The notes: a model not told the origin generated them from the sequence alone. Counted from the first letter of the stretch, positions 42,308 through 51,203 are shown. The stretch: DNA of 64,000 bases from Defluviimonas sp. SAOS-178_SWC (GCF_039830135.1 NZ_CP156081.1:3892001-3956000); one strand, 5' to 3'. Numbers and translations are program-made.

Positions 42308-43267
42308 TCAGGCGGGTTTGGGCGCCGCCTTGCCGCGCTTGGCTTCCGCTTGCGCGCGGTCGCGCAGGTTGTCGCCAATCTCGGCAGCCTTGTCGGCAGC
42401 CGTCTCGGCAACATCGCGTGCCGATGTTTTCAGCTCATCGGCCACGCCGCTGGCGACCCGCTCCATACGCTCGCGCTCTTCGCGCAGCATGGCCGCCGCC
42501 GCATCCATGAGCCGGTCGCTTTCGGCCCCGAATGTCCGGTCCTCGACCCGGGTGCGCGGCAATGCCGCCGCGAAGGCCGCGCCGAGTGCCATTGCCAGGA
42601 CACCCGCGATCATCGGATGTTCGTTGATCAGCCTCTCGGTCTCCCGTCCACCGGCACGCGCAGTTCGGCTCACGCGCAGGCGTGCCAGATAGGCCGCTTC
42701 TCGGGCCTTCACGATCCGGTCTCGTGCGACTTCTGAAAGCCCTTCCAACCCATCGAGAAGGCTCACTCGCATATCCTCGGTGAAACTGGCCAGAACCTTT
42801 GCCCGTTCGGCAGCGTAACCGCGCAAATCGCCGGCATAGCTGCGCGCCTCGCTATCGATGTCGCGCAACGCCTGCGACGCCCTTTCGCGAAGCGCATCAA
42901 TCCGACCCGCCCAGTCCCCGATCTCCGGGGAGGTGTCCTCGGGCGTAGCGAGTTGATGCGACGGGTTTGGATAGCCCCCCTCATCCTCCCAACGCGCGCG
43001 CGTGGTCTCCTGCGTCGTCTTGCGATTGCCGAAGACGAGCCAGGCGATACCGACGCCGGTGAGGGCGAGCGCGATCGGGTTCGCGCGGACGGCATTGTCG
43101 ATGGAGCGCGTATAGACGGCGGCATTGCTGCGGATCAGACTCAGCGCCTCTTGCGCGAGGCTTTCGACGGAGGTGCGGTCCTGCAAGGCGTCCACGGCTG
43201 AATTGAGACGGGCGCGGCTGCGCTCCAGTTCGGCCTCGATATGGCCGGTGTCAGGATGCTGTGTCAT
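42308..43267 (-). CDS. DUF3618 domain membrane-associated protein
   Basis: The product has 319 residues. The N-terminal DUF3618 signature (IEAELERSRARLNSAVDALQ, then NPIALALTGVGIAWLVFG as a membrane span) is followed by a long helical, charged region and a late second hydrophobic stretch (IAGVLAMALGAAFAAAL). It is the last gene of a three-gene operon; its ATG overlaps the previous gene's end by 17 bases. Such proteins are often next to holin-like stress genes and may support the cell envelope. Confidence 0.88.
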   Translation of the reverse strand: MTQHPDTGHIEAELERSRARLNSAVDALQDRTSVESLAQEALSLIRSNAAVYTRSIDNAVRANPIALALTGVGIAWLVFGNRKTTQETTRARWEDEGGYPNPSHQLATPEDTSPEIGDWAGRIDALRERASQALRDIDSEARSYAGDLRGYAAERAKVLASFTEDMRVSLLDGLEGLSEVARDRIVKAREAAYLARLRVSRTARAGGRETERLINEHPMIAGVLAMALGAAFAAALPRTRVEDRTFGAESDRLMDAAAAMLREERERMERVASGVADELKTSARDVAETAADKAAEIGDNLRDRAQAEAKRGKAAPKPA

Positions 43268-43661
43268 CGGTCATGATCTCCTTCAACGTCTGTGCGTCGC
43301 GGCGGACATTCCGGGCCGTGCGGCGCAGGGTGAGGTTCGACGGGGCCAGTACGCGGATCCCGAGCGCCGCAAGGATCGCGGAGATCAGAAGCAGTGCGAC
43401 CGCGACGGCAAGGGCAGCCCATCCGGCGGACATGCCTTGCGCCACCAAGGCTGCGACGGCGGCCCCTGCCAGAAGGTTCAGCGCCGCGAGGGACACCGCG
43501 ACACAGACGATGACAAGGACGAGGCCCGTGACCGCCCGGCGCAGGTTCTCCTCAAGTTCCGCACGGGCGAGTGCCGCCTCGCCCCGGACGATGTCCATGA
43601 GTGCGTCGGTGACGTCGGTGAAGACTGCACTGATGCCCCGGTCTTGTGGTTCGGTAGTCAA
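43251..43661 (-). CDS. Holin-superfamily (Phage_holin_3_6-like) membrane protein
   Basis: The product has 136 residues if begun at the TTG at 43661, which overlaps the preceding stop (TTGA); an ATG at 43727 would extend 70 bases into the upstream gene. After a helical start (ALMDIVRGEAALARAELEEN) come two membrane spans (GLVLVIVCVAVSLAALNLLA and LAVAVALLLISAILAALGIR). These bacterial proteins are not lysis holins but are common in stress and envelope operons. Confidence 0.85.
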   Translation of the reverse strand: MTTEPQDRGISAVFTDVTDALMDIVRGEAALARAELEENLRRAVTGLVLVIVCVAVSLAALNLLAGAAVAALVAQGMSAGWAALAVAVALLLISAILAALGIRVLAPSNLTLRRTARNVRRDAQTLKEIMTDDTAS

Positions 43662-44203
43662 GATTTCGATCCCAAGTGAGGGCCCGCATGGTGTGCAGCT
43701 GGCGTCGTCGCTGGCGCGGCCGGCCACTGGCCCGGCAAGGGCGCCAACGCAGTCCGTGCGTCAGATGCCTCCGTTTGACTTGCCCGCGCGAACCGCGAGA
43801 GCACGAAACCTGCGACGGCCGCTCCCGCGACGAATGCGCCGGGGTGGCTTCGGGCAAACCGCTCCGCTTCGTCGACAAGGGACGCAAGGCTGCGCCGGCG
43901 CAGATCGTCGGACAGTTCGGAGACGCCGCCCGCGACCACGTTCAGGATGCGACTTTGCAGGTCGTCTGCCCCGTCATCCGCGCGCAGCCTGTCTGCGAGT
44001 TTCCGGCCCTGGTCCGACACCATCTCCTTGCCGGCCTCGGCCCGGGCCTGCGCTTCGGAGCGCAGCGCGGCCGTTGCACGTTCTGCGGCGGCCGCCGCCT
44101 CCTGCTTCGTGTAGTCGAGGGCCGCCGCAACCGAGCCGGACACGGTTTCGGCAACGTCTTCGACGGACTTCTTGACGGTTTCGTGTGGCACTTGCACCTC
44201 CAT
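43658..44203 (-). CDS. Helical stress protein, first gene of the DUF3618 operon
   Basis: The product has 181 residues from the ATG at 44203. A GTG at 44191 with GGAGG upstream is an alternative start. It is largely helical and Ala-rich (VEDVAETVSGSVAAALDYTK, QEAAAAAERATAALRSEAQA), then SHPGAFVAGAAVAGFVLSRF as a possible span and a Pro/Ala tail. I do not recognise a named family. The EcfG promoter at 44273-44298 drives it and the two following genes. Confidence 0.8.
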   Translation of the reverse strand: MEVQVPHETVKKSVEDVAETVSGSVAAALDYTKQEAAAAAERATAALRSEAQARAEAGKEMVSDQGRKLADRLRADDGADDLQSRILNVVAGGVSELSDDLRRRSLASLVDEAERFARSHPGAFVAGAAVAGFVLSRFARASQTEASDARTALAPLPGQWPAAPATTPAAHHAGPHLGSKS

Positions 44204-44272
44204 CGCGGGTGGTTATCGCGTGTCGCGGTGCCCTTCATGAACGGCGGTCGACATCCGCGGTCTTGCGGATTC

Positions 44273-44298
44273 AACGTTCAGGCATGGACTGCGGTTCC
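44273..44298 (-). promoter_or_regulatory. EcfG-type promoter of the DUF3618 operon
   Basis: On the minus strand GGAAC (44298-44294), 18 bases, then GTT (44275-44273) preceded by C, 70 bases before the ATG at 44203. Confidence 0.82.
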
Positions 44299-44556
44299 CG
44301 GCACCGTTGCGCCGCGGCGCTTCTTCGCGCGCGGCCCGGACGAAGCCAGATCCGCTGCTCGCCCGCGACCCGACGATCGCAATGATCGCCCGGATGTCGA
44401 GAGCGTGAAGCACAGTCCCGCTCAGTCCCGAAAACTCGAACAGGATCATGCGCATCGCGCTTTCCCTACCGTTGACTGAAACGGAAACGCCTGGGGAAAA
44501 GCGCGGGCTCCGGCAGCCCTCCGGCCGCGCGCCAACCGTAACGACCGAGACTGGAG

Positions 44557-44582
44557 GGAACCTTTTGGCGACGTCCCGCGTT
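44557..44582 (+). promoter_or_regulatory. EcfG-type promoter of the DUF1328 gene
   Basis: GGAAC (44557-44561), 18 bases, then GTT (44580-44582) preceded by C, 53 bases before the ATG at 44635. Confidence 0.82.
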
Positions 44583-44634
44583 TTCCAGACATCTGCATCG
44601 ACACAGCACTGCAACAGCAAGAGGAGCGACTACC

Positions 44635-44808
44635 ATGCTCGGTTGGGCCATCACCTTTCTCGTCATCGCGCTGATCGCCGCGGCTCTGGGCTTCGGCGGA
44701 ATTGCCGGCGCCTCCGCCGGAATCGCGCAGATCCTGTTCGTGATCTTCCTGATCCTGTTCGTCGTCGCGATGGTCGCGCGGGCGATGCGGGGCAAGCCGC
44801 CCGTCTGA
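44635..44808 (+). CDS. DUF1328 small membrane protein
   Basis: The product has 57 residues: [57 protein letters not shown]. Two membrane spans with a GGIAG turn are the DUF1328 (YtjA-like) signature. GAGGAG lies upstream. Its own EcfG promoter and terminator make it a single-gene stress unit; its function is unknown. Confidence 0.95.
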   Translation: MLGWAITFLVIALIAAALGFGGIAGASAGIAQILFVIFLILFVVAMVARAMRGKPPV

Positions 44809-44875
44809 TCAGTCGAAGATCCAAAGATCCACTGCACGTGTTCCCGATCCGCATTTACCGGATCAGCGGCGGCCA

Positions 44876-44916
44876 GACCGGACCGGGGTATGTCCACATC
44901 GGTCCGGTCGCTTTTT
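44876..44916 (+). terminator. Intrinsic terminator after DUF1328
   Basis: GACCGGACCG (44876-44885) and CGGTCCGGTC (44900-44909) pair over ten bases, followed by GCTTTTT (44910-44916). Confidence 0.85.
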
Positions 44917-46604
44917 ATGCGGCGGCGATTGGCCCGGCCTGTCCGATGGCCCGCGACATCGCCTCGTCGAGCGAAGCGTAGTCGACCGGCTTCGACACAA
45001 GGTCGATTGACAGAAGCTCGTCGGGCAGCGCGTCACCGCCATCGCCGGTAAGGAAGACGACGGGAATAATCCCGCCCTGGGACGAAAGCGCCCCGTACTT
45101 GGCCGCGCTGGTGGCCAGTTCATGCAGGATCAGGCCGAGGGCATGGGCGGTTGGCGTGCTCACCCTGACCGGCGGACCGGAAAGCACCAGCCGGTCGTTG
45201 CCTTCGGCCGTATAGGGAGCGAGCTGGCGCCGGATAAGATCCCCGAGAAGCGGTTCGCCGGCGCCTTCGGAAAAGATGCTGTCATGCGCGGCCGCGATTG
45301 CCCTGAGCCGACCCGAGAACGTCTCTTGGAAGGCGTCGAAATCGCCGGAATTCCGCATCGTGTGCGAGGCCATGGCCTGGATCGTGGCAAGGATGTTCTT
45401 GACCCGGTGGTTGAGCTCTCCAACCAAAAGGCGTTGCCGCGCTTCGGCGTCTTTCTTGCCGGAAATATCCTCGATCACCGAGATGAGATACGATACCGCA
45501 CCCACATCTTCGCGGACGCAGCCGACCGTGAGGTTCACCCAAATGATGCTTCCGTCCTTGCGCAAGTAGCGTTTTCCATCTCGTATTCATCGATCGTCCC
45601 CGCCAAGACATCCGCCAGAAGCGACAGATCCTTGTCGAGATCCTCGGGGTGGGTGATGTCCTGGAAGGATAGACGTGCCAATTCGTCCGGCGTGTAGCCG
45701 AGAATGTCACAGAGCTTCGTACTGACGCGAAGCCAGCTGCCATCCCGCGCGACATGGGCGATGTCCACGGCGGCGTTCTCGAACCTCGCGCGGAACCTCG
45801 CCTCGCTTTCGCGGAGTTTGGCTGCATGATGCTCGCGTTCCGAAAGATCGTAGAAATAGCAGACAGCCCCCAGCCTCCCGTCCGGGAGCGTCACACGCTC
45901 GATCTTCCAGTCGTAGGATTCGAGCGCGTCGATATCGTGCCGTCGTTCGACCGTGCTTGGCGCGTGATAGGGAATGCCGGTCTCCAGCGTGCGGCGGAAA
46001 TGTCCGATTGCCTCGGAGGCGAAAGGTTCCGGCCAGAGGAGCCGCAGGATCTCGGAGAAATCGCGCCCGATGAGGGGCGATACGGTGCCGAAGGTTTTCT
46101 GCGCACCAGCGCTCAGCATGGCGAGGCGGAAATCGGCATCCACGGCGTGGATCCCGAACGGCGCGTTGGCGACGAGGTGCTTGAAGCTGTCATGCGAGGC
46201 CTTGAGCCTAGCCTCGCTCTCCTTGCGCTTGGTGATGTCGACACCGGACGCAACGATGTAGTCGATCGCGCCCGACGGATCACGATGGGGAGCAAGCTGG
46301 AAGTCGATGCAGAGCCGCCGATCGCCGGCGACCCGGATCTCGGCATCGTATCGGGCCGGTTCGCCATCGCCGCGCGGGCCACGGCTTCGCGCAATCGGTC
46401 CTGCGCCGCCCGGTCGAAGTTCCACCAATAGCAATCCCAGAAGGGCAGTCCGACGATATCGCCTCGCGCCAGACCGGCGGCCCGCAGCGCGGGTTCGTTG
46501 ACCTCGGTCACCTTGCCATCGGTCGACAACGTCCCGACGAAGGCAACGATATTATCCAGTACGCCGCGCAATTGGCGCTCTGTCGCATCGTCTGGCGATG
46601 CCAA
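44915..46604 (-). pseudogene. Decayed PAS / HWE hybrid sensor kinase
   Basis: Read on the minus strand from 46604 it encodes a PAS domain ([20 protein letters not shown]), two more PAS domains and a HWE-type kinase (GELNHRVKNILATIQAMASH, LGLILHELATSAAKYGALSS). Three lesions are visible. A one-base loss in 46351-46360 breaks the frame within the first PAS. A one-base loss in the A-run at 45572-45575 (plus strand TTTT) breaks it in the last PAS ([12 protein letters not shown] expected). Near 45066-45080 the ATPase domain jumps straight into the end of a receiver (IPVVFLTGDGGDALPDELLS, DLVSKPVD), so most of the ATPase and half the receiver are deleted. It is surely inactive. Confidence 0.88.
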
Positions 46605-46725
46605 CTGATTTGGAACGGGGACGTCATCCAGGGCGTAACCGCTTCATCTTCGAGGGCAGGACTTGTGCCTTGGACCGCAGAGTCGTGAGCCCAAGGCGCA
46701 TATCGCGAGAAATTAGATACGGAAA

Positions 46726-46760
46726 AACCGCGGCCTGTCTTCAAGGAACAGGCCGCGGTT
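46726..46760. terminator. Hairpin between PRC-barrel gene and decayed kinase
   Basis: AACCGCGGCCTGT (46726-46738) and ACAGGCCGCGGTT (46748-46760) form a perfect 13-bp stem with a nine-base loop. AAAAA on the left gives a T-run on the minus strand, so it ends the PRC-barrel transcript. Confidence 0.85.
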
Positions 46761-46809
46761 CACGCGTTCGCACGGATGGGGGCCCGCGCGCACTCGTTAC
46801 TCTACGCGC

Positions 46810-47643
46810 TTATTTTTCATAGGTCGGAAGCGCCTCTAGCTGGTCGCGGGTCATCGAGACATAGACGCGCACGTCGTCGCCGCCGGTTTCGTGCAGGATG
46901 TCGATATCCGCCATCGCGAGCTCGACGGGCTTTTCACCGAGTCCGAGGAAGCCGCCCACGTCAATGATACCGTGCGTGATCTTGCCCTGATCGTTCAGGA
47001 TCAGTTCGGAGATCTCTCCGATCCACTCGTCGTTGGCGTCGTAGGCCTTGGCCCCGGTCAGCATCTCGGTGGTCAGGTCCGCCTCGACGGCGGTCTCGTA
47101 GCCGTCGCGCATGACCGGATCCCGCGTCACCGCCTCGGCGGCGTCGTTCGCCACGTCGCCAACCGCGGTCGCGGTCGTGGCGGCGGCATCGCCGACGGTA
47201 TCAGCCTTTTCCATCGCGCCATAAGCCCAGCTGTATTCCGGCGCTTCCTCGAAATTCGCGCGCGAGGCATTCATCACGAGGAAATAGTCGGCCTCATCGT
47301 CCGCCGTCGCGCTGTCGCCGACGAAGCGGAGGGCGCTCATGTCGACGGCCACCTGGCGCTCGCCCATACCGAGGAAACCGCCAATGTCGACGAGGACTGC
47401 CTCGACCGAACCGTCGCGCGAGAGGATGACGTCATTGACCTCGCCGATGTCGTCCCAGCCGTCCTGAAGACCGTCGAAAGCATCGCTGTCGAGGGCGGTT
47501 TCGCTGCTGTAGACACGCTGGCCGATGAACTCGGACGCATGCACTTCCATCGGGTCCGCCGCTTCGCGGAACATCACGTCCTGCGCGACCGAGGCGGTGC
47601 CGGCAAGGGCGAGGAATGCGGTGGAAATCATGAGGTTTTTCAT
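46810..47643 (-). CDS. Secreted protein with two PRC-barrel domains
   Basis: The product has 277 residues with a signal peptide (MKNLMISTAFLALAGTASVA). Two PRC-barrels are visible: GEVNDVILSRDGSVEAVLVD with IGGFLGMGERQVAVDM, and GEISELILNDQGKITHGIID with VGGFLGLGEKPVELAM. An acidic Ala-rich linker joins them. Periplasmic PRC-barrel proteins are frequent stress genes in alphaproteobacteria; their role is not known. It has an EcfG promoter at 47698-47722. Confidence 0.92.
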   Translation of the reverse strand: MKNLMISTAFLALAGTASVAQDVMFREAADPMEVHASEFIGQRVYSSETALDSDAFDGLQDGWDDIGEVNDVILSRDGSVEAVLVDIGGFLGMGERQVAVDMSALRFVGDSATADDEADYFLVMNASRANFEEAPEYSWAYGAMEKADTVGDAAATTATAVGDVANDAAEAVTRDPVMRDGYETAVEADLTTEMLTGAKAYDANDEWIGEISELILNDQGKITHGIIDVGGFLGLGEKPVELAMADIDILHETGGDDVRVYVSMTRDQLEALPTYEK

Positions 47644-47697
47644 GAGGATAAACTCCTTTGACCTTTACTGCATGAGCGCCGGAGCGCTTGCAGGGTC

Positions 47698-47722
47698 AAC
47701 GTTCATCCAGCATCAGGGTTCC
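47698..47722 (-). promoter_or_regulatory. EcfG-type promoter of the PRC-barrel gene
   Basis: On the minus strand GGAAC (47722-47718), 17 bases, then GTT (47700-47698) preceded by C, 55 bases before the ATG at 47643. Confidence 0.82.
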
Positions 47723-47729
47723 GACGATT

Positions 47730-48965
47730 TTACGAATTGACGGTCCGGCCTGCGGGCCCCGGCATGAGTTCGCTCACCGAGCCGATGTCGGTCTCGGCAT
47801 GCCCCACGCGGGCGAGGTCGGCCAGAAGCAGCCGCGCATGCTCGCGCAATGCCCGGCGCGTCCCGGCGTGCCCCGATGCGAACAGGCGTTGATAGGCGCG
47901 GGCAAGGCCTTCCGCCATCAGGATGTTGGATGCCGCCGCGCGACGGAGCGGATGATAGGCTTCGTCCAAAAGCTCCTCGATGGAGGCGCCGGGCAGGATC
48001 ACCCGCACATTTCCGCGCGTGTCCCGTATCGCTTCCAGACGCGGCGTCGAGCGCGAAACCCCGGCCAGCGCCCCCGACAGCATGTCGCAGACAGCGAGCG
48101 CCGTGAACGTATCGTTGACCCCGGGCGACAGTGCGCGGAGCGCGATTTCGACAAGGAGGTTCATCGAGAAATGCACTGTCCCCGCATCCGACCGGGCCGG
48201 TTCCTGGCGCACCGTGGCAGAGAGCTTTTCGCGGATATCGGGGGACACCTCGTCACTGACCGAAATCACCGGCGTATCGGGAAAGAGGTAATCCCCGGCG
48301 GTCCTCTCGACCTTCAGAACGACACCGGCCTTTTCCGAGAGGGCGACAAGCCCCTTGCGATCAAGCCGCGCGAGGTAACCCGACTCCGCCGTCGCCGCGA
48401 GCGGACGGAAGGTCGCAGGCGCCGGCAGTCCGCCATCTTCGCTGTTCTCCCTCAACCGTTTGAGATCGCGCTCCAGCCGCGCCGCGATCTTTGCGAGTTC
48501 GTCATCGACGGATACGGATTGGGCGACGGTCCGGACGAACCAGATCAACTGCACGACCGACGCGACGGCCAAAACACCGGCCCCCAGGGCCGCGATGCGC
48601 GCGGGCTCTTCACCGCCGAAACCGAGCCCGGCGAGCGCGAACAGGAACGTGCCGCCCAAAAGACCGGCGGTGACCTGATTGGCCCGCTCCGTCGTGAAGC
48701 GCTTCAGCAACCTCGGCCCGATGCTGGACGCGGCGAGAGTAAAGACGACGAGGGTAAGGGAATATGCAAGCGAGAGCGCCGTCATCGCACTCGTCGCGAC
48801 GACGGAAAGGATGGTGCGCACAGCCTCCGCATCGAGGGCGCCGAGCCATGCGGGGGTACCGTAGAGCCGCTCGGCCATGGCCAGGCCCACGCCCGCGGCA
48901 CCAATTAAAAGGGCAAGGGAGGCCGGAACCGTCAGAAGCGCCGTGAATGGTGTCCGCCAGGTCAT
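47730..48965 (-). CDS. DUF2254 family membrane protein
   Basis: The product has 411 residues. Four N-terminal spans (TVPASLALLIGAAGVGLAMA, FLFALAGLGF among them) are followed by a large soluble domain with ALRALSPGVNDTFTALAVCD, the hallmark of DUF2254. The family is of unknown function, possibly channel-like. The ATG at 48965 lies about 25 bases after the transcription start predicted from its EcfG promoter. It diverges from the second AI-2E gene. Confidence 0.92.
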   Translation of the reverse strand: MTWRTPFTALLTVPASLALLIGAAGVGLAMAERLYGTPAWLGALDAEAVRTILSVVATSAMTALSLAYSLTLVVFTLAASSIGPRLLKRFTTERANQVTAGLLGGTFLFALAGLGFGGEEPARIAALGAGVLAVASVVQLIWFVRTVAQSVSVDDELAKIAARLERDLKRLRENSEDGGLPAPATFRPLAATAESGYLARLDRKGLVALSEKAGVVLKVERTAGDYLFPDTPVISVSDEVSPDIREKLSATVRQEPARSDAGTVHFSMNLLVEIALRALSPGVNDTFTALAVCDMLSGALAGVSRSTPRLEAIRDTRGNVRVILPGASIEELLDEAYHPLRRAAASNILMAEGLARAYQRLFASGHAGTRRALREHARLLLADLARVGHAETDIGSVSELMPGPAGRTVNS

Positions 48966-48997
48966 GGGTCTTCCGCATCCCTCTCTCCGACAATGCT

Positions 48998-49023
48998 AAC
49001 GCGCCATGCCCTTACCGGGTTCC
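48998..49023 (-). promoter_or_regulatory. EcfG-type promoter of the DUF2254 gene
   Basis: On the minus strand GGAAC (49023-49019), 18 bases, then GTT (49000-48998) preceded by C. Confidence 0.82.
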
Positions 49024-49042
49024 CGCAGACTGTGCCAAGAAT

Positions 49043-49068
49043 GGAACCGATTGGCGTCTTGCTGCGTT
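49043..49068 (+). promoter_or_regulatory. EcfG-type promoter of the second AI-2E gene
   Basis: GGAAC (49043-49047), 18 bases, then GTT (49066-49068) preceded by C, 42 bases before the ATG at 49110. It stands back-to-back with the DUF2254 promoter, 20 bases apart. Confidence 0.82.
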
Positions 49069-49109
49069 GACGATCCTAGGGCGATGTTTCGGGACGCCGG
49101 GGGAGCAGC

Positions 49110-50249
49110 ATGAGTTCGGACAGTCAGCGCTTGGAGAACGCGGACCGGGACGTGCGCGGTGCGGATCTGGCCGCGATCCGGCGGTACCTGGGAATCATCG
49201 CGTTCATCTGTGCCGCCGTCGCAATCTACTTCGCGAAACAGGTTGTCCTGCCCTTCATCCTCGCTGTCCTTCTGGCGCTGACGCTCAGCCCGGTCACACG
49301 CACCCTCGCGCGCATCGGCGTTCCACCCATCGTCACGGCGCTTGTGCTGATCATCGCCGTCGCCACGTCGATGGCGGCCGGCGGCTATTTGCTGAGCGAT
49401 CCCATTTCCGACTGGATTGACGACGCGCCCCGGATTCAGCGTGAGCTGGAAGGGCGTCTGCACGACATCACCGATTCCATCCGCTCGGTCCAGAAGGCGT
49501 CCGAAAAAGTCGATCAGATCGCGGAAACGGCGAAAGACCCCGACGTCGTCAAGGTGGCGATAGATCAGCCCGGCATCCTGACCTCGACGATACTCGATGT
49601 CGCGTCCTTCGCAACAACGTCGCTTGTGGCCCTCGTCCTTGCCCTGTTCCTGCTCGGCTCCGGCGACATGTTCTATGTCAAGCTGGCAGAAAGCTTCCCT
49701 CGCTTTGGCGACAAGAAGCGGGCCCTGAAGATCGCCTACGGCGTCGAGCAGAGCATTTCGCGATACCTGCTGTCGATTGCGGTGATCAATGCATGTCTGG
49801 GTATCGTTGTCGGGCTTGGCCTGTGGTTGATCGGGATGCCGCAACCGGCCGTCTGGGGGGCGGTGGCGTTCCTCTTCAACTTCCTCCCCTATATCGGTGC
49901 GATCGCGGGGGTCGCTCTTGTGGCGGCCGTGTCGATTGTCAGTTTCGACAGCTTCGGTCATGCCCTCCTCGCGCCCGGCTTCTATTTTCTGGCCACGACG
50001 ATCGAGGGGCAGTTCATCACGCCGGTGATCCTCGGGCGGCGGCTGGAACTGAACGCGGTCTTCGTCTTCGCCACAGTCGTCTTCTGGGCCTGGATGTGGG
50101 GCTTCGCCGGCGCGTTGACGGCGGTGCCGTTTCTCGTCTGCCTCAAGGTCCTGTGCGACAATGTCCCGGCCTTGTCGACGCTCGGCGACTTCCTCGGCAC
50201 GTCCGAAATCCGCGGCCGCTACGACCCATTGCGCGGCGAGGACGGCTGA
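49110..50249 (+). CDS. AI-2E family permease, second copy
   Basis: The product has 379 residues. N-terminal spans (YLGIIAFICAAVAIYFAKQV, LPFILAVLLALTLSPVTRTL) precede a soluble helical segment (RELEGRLHDITDSIRSVQKA), then clustered spans with FLFNFLPYIGAIAGVALVAA and TIEGQFITPVILGRRLELNA. It is related to but clearly distinct from the copy at 40023-41084. Both stand behind EcfG promoters, suggesting that transport by this family is a core output of the stress response here. Confidence 0.92.
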   Translation: MSSDSQRLENADRDVRGADLAAIRRYLGIIAFICAAVAIYFAKQVVLPFILAVLLALTLSPVTRTLARIGVPPIVTALVLIIAVATSMAAGGYLLSDPISDWIDDAPRIQRELEGRLHDITDSIRSVQKASEKVDQIAETAKDPDVVKVAIDQPGILTSTILDVASFATTSLVALVLALFLLGSGDMFYVKLAESFPRFGDKKRALKIAYGVEQSISRYLLSIAVINACLGIVVGLGLWLIGMPQPAVWGAVAFLFNFLPYIGAIAGVALVAAVSIVSFDSFGHALLAPGFYFLATTIEGQFITPVILGRRLELNAVFVFATVVFWAWMWGFAGALTAVPFLVCLKVLCDNVPALSTLGDFLGTSEIRGRYDPLRGEDG

Positions 50250-50268
50250 CGGCCCGCGCCGCGGGGCG

Positions 50269-50294
50269 GGAACCTCCCGCACCGGCCCGGCGTT
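50269..50294 (+). promoter_or_regulatory. EcfG-type promoter of the secreted protein gene
   Basis: GGAAC (50269-50273), 18 bases, then GTT (50292-50294) preceded by C, 53 bases before the ATG at 50347. Confidence 0.8.
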
Positions 50295-50346
50295 ACTTCC
50301 CCGACGGCCAACACCGGCCGCGCCGAAACGTACGAGGAGCAAGACC

Positions 50347-50838
50347 ATGTTCACCACCACCACCGCACGCGGCCTCCTGGCCGGTCTCGTCATCGCCACC
50401 GCCGCGCCCGTCTTCGCCGAAACCATCGTTCGCGAGGTCGAGGTGACTGCGGATATCGACGCAATCCGGAACACCCAGGCGGCCACCCATTGGACGAAGC
50501 TGTCGGACGACCTCGAAAACGCCATCGTCAGCGATCTCGTCGGCAGGACCGGCGAGGAAGGCGCGAAGATCCTCGTCGATATCGACGAGGTCGAACTGGC
50601 CAACAGCTTCCAGTCCGCCGCCGGCACGGCTGAATCCCGCCTCGTCGGGGACGTCGCGGTCACCCATGACAGCGACAACACCAAGTTCGACGCATACGAG
50701 CTGACCGTCACGTTCGAACAGGCGGGACCGTTCTTCCTGCCGGGCACCGACTTGTCGACCATCACGATGGACAGCCAGGAATATTACAATGCGATGATCG
50801 CGGCCTTTGCCGATCACGTCGTGCGAAACCTGAAGTAA
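50347..50838 (+). CDS. Secreted stress protein of unknown function
   Basis: The product has 163 residues with a signal peptide (ARGLLAGLVIATAAPVFAET). The mature part is mainly beta (IVREVEVTADIDAIRNTQAA, ILVDIDEVELANSFQSAAGT, YELTVTFEQAGPFFLPGTDL) and lacks Cys. I recognise no named family, although the layout recalls periplasmic LPS-assembly or lipoprotein-like folds. An EcfG promoter and a downstream palindrome make it a single-gene unit. Confidence 0.82.
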   Translation: MFTTTTARGLLAGLVIATAAPVFAETIVREVEVTADIDAIRNTQAATHWTKLSDDLENAIVSDLVGRTGEEGAKILVDIDEVELANSFQSAAGTAESRLVGDVAVTHDSDNTKFDAYELTVTFEQAGPFFLPGTDLSTITMDSQEYYNAMIAAFADHVVRNLK

Positions 50839-50866
50839 TCGCTCCTGAATACTGGGATCGAATTGA

Positions 50867-50890
50867 GCCCCGGGCAGGCCTGCCCGGGGC
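50867..50890. terminator. Perfect 24-bp palindrome after the secreted protein gene
   Basis: GCCCCGGGCAGG (50867-50878) and CCTGCCCGGGGC (50879-50890) are perfectly complementary. The TCTTG downstream is a poor T-run, so termination is plausible but not certain. Confidence 0.6.
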
Positions 50891-51203
50891 GTCTTGCCAT
50901 GCGGCGCATGTTGTCGGGGTCATCGACCGCGGCGGTTACCAAGCGAAAAAAGGCCGCCGGGGATCGAATGATCGACACACCGGCGGCCAGAGGAAGGCGA
51001 TGGGGACAGGGCCTTCCGTCAGATCGGCGACACGCGGGGAACGCGGACAGGAATGCCGACTGTGAGAAGAACGCGCGATGCGCGGACTTGTTCCCGGCAC
51101 TCCGCCGCCCTGCGTTCACAAGCGAGCCTTCAGTCCGCGATTTCCCTCTGGTCATTTGCACGTGCCCACAAGTAAGTGGTGCCGATCACGGGAGGTTCCG
51201 AAC
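50891..51203. other. Intergenic stretch without recognised gene
   Basis: About 310 bases before the FAD oxidase gene show no convincing frame or RNA. GGGAGG lies just before the ATG at 51204 and is its ribosome binding site. Confidence 0.6.

Larger units (their letters stand above)
44204..44634. other. Divergent intergenic region with two EcfG promoters
   Basis: These 431 bases separate the DUF3618 operon from the DUF1328 gene. Apart from the two EcfG promoters nothing firm is seen. A minus-strand frame from 44456 (MRMILFEFSGLSGTVLHALD) has a weak AGGGA leader and cannot be excluded as a short upstream gene. Confidence 0.5.

Noticed and set aside
42308..43661. Holin-like and DUF3618 genes as phage lysis genes
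   Set aside because: Although one belongs to a holin superfamily, the operon has an EcfG promoter, no endolysin and no phage neighbours, so it is a chromosomal stress unit.
44213..44456. Minus-strand frame MRMILFEFSGLSGTVLHALD ahead of the DUF3618 operon
   Set aside because: The EcfG promoter for the operon lies inside it and its second half is Arg/Pro-rich. The first 40 codons look better but the leader is weak.
48996..50765. Minus-strand open frame of 589 codons
   Set aside because: It is antisense to the AI-2E gene and the secreted protein gene, both of which have promoters and clear features.
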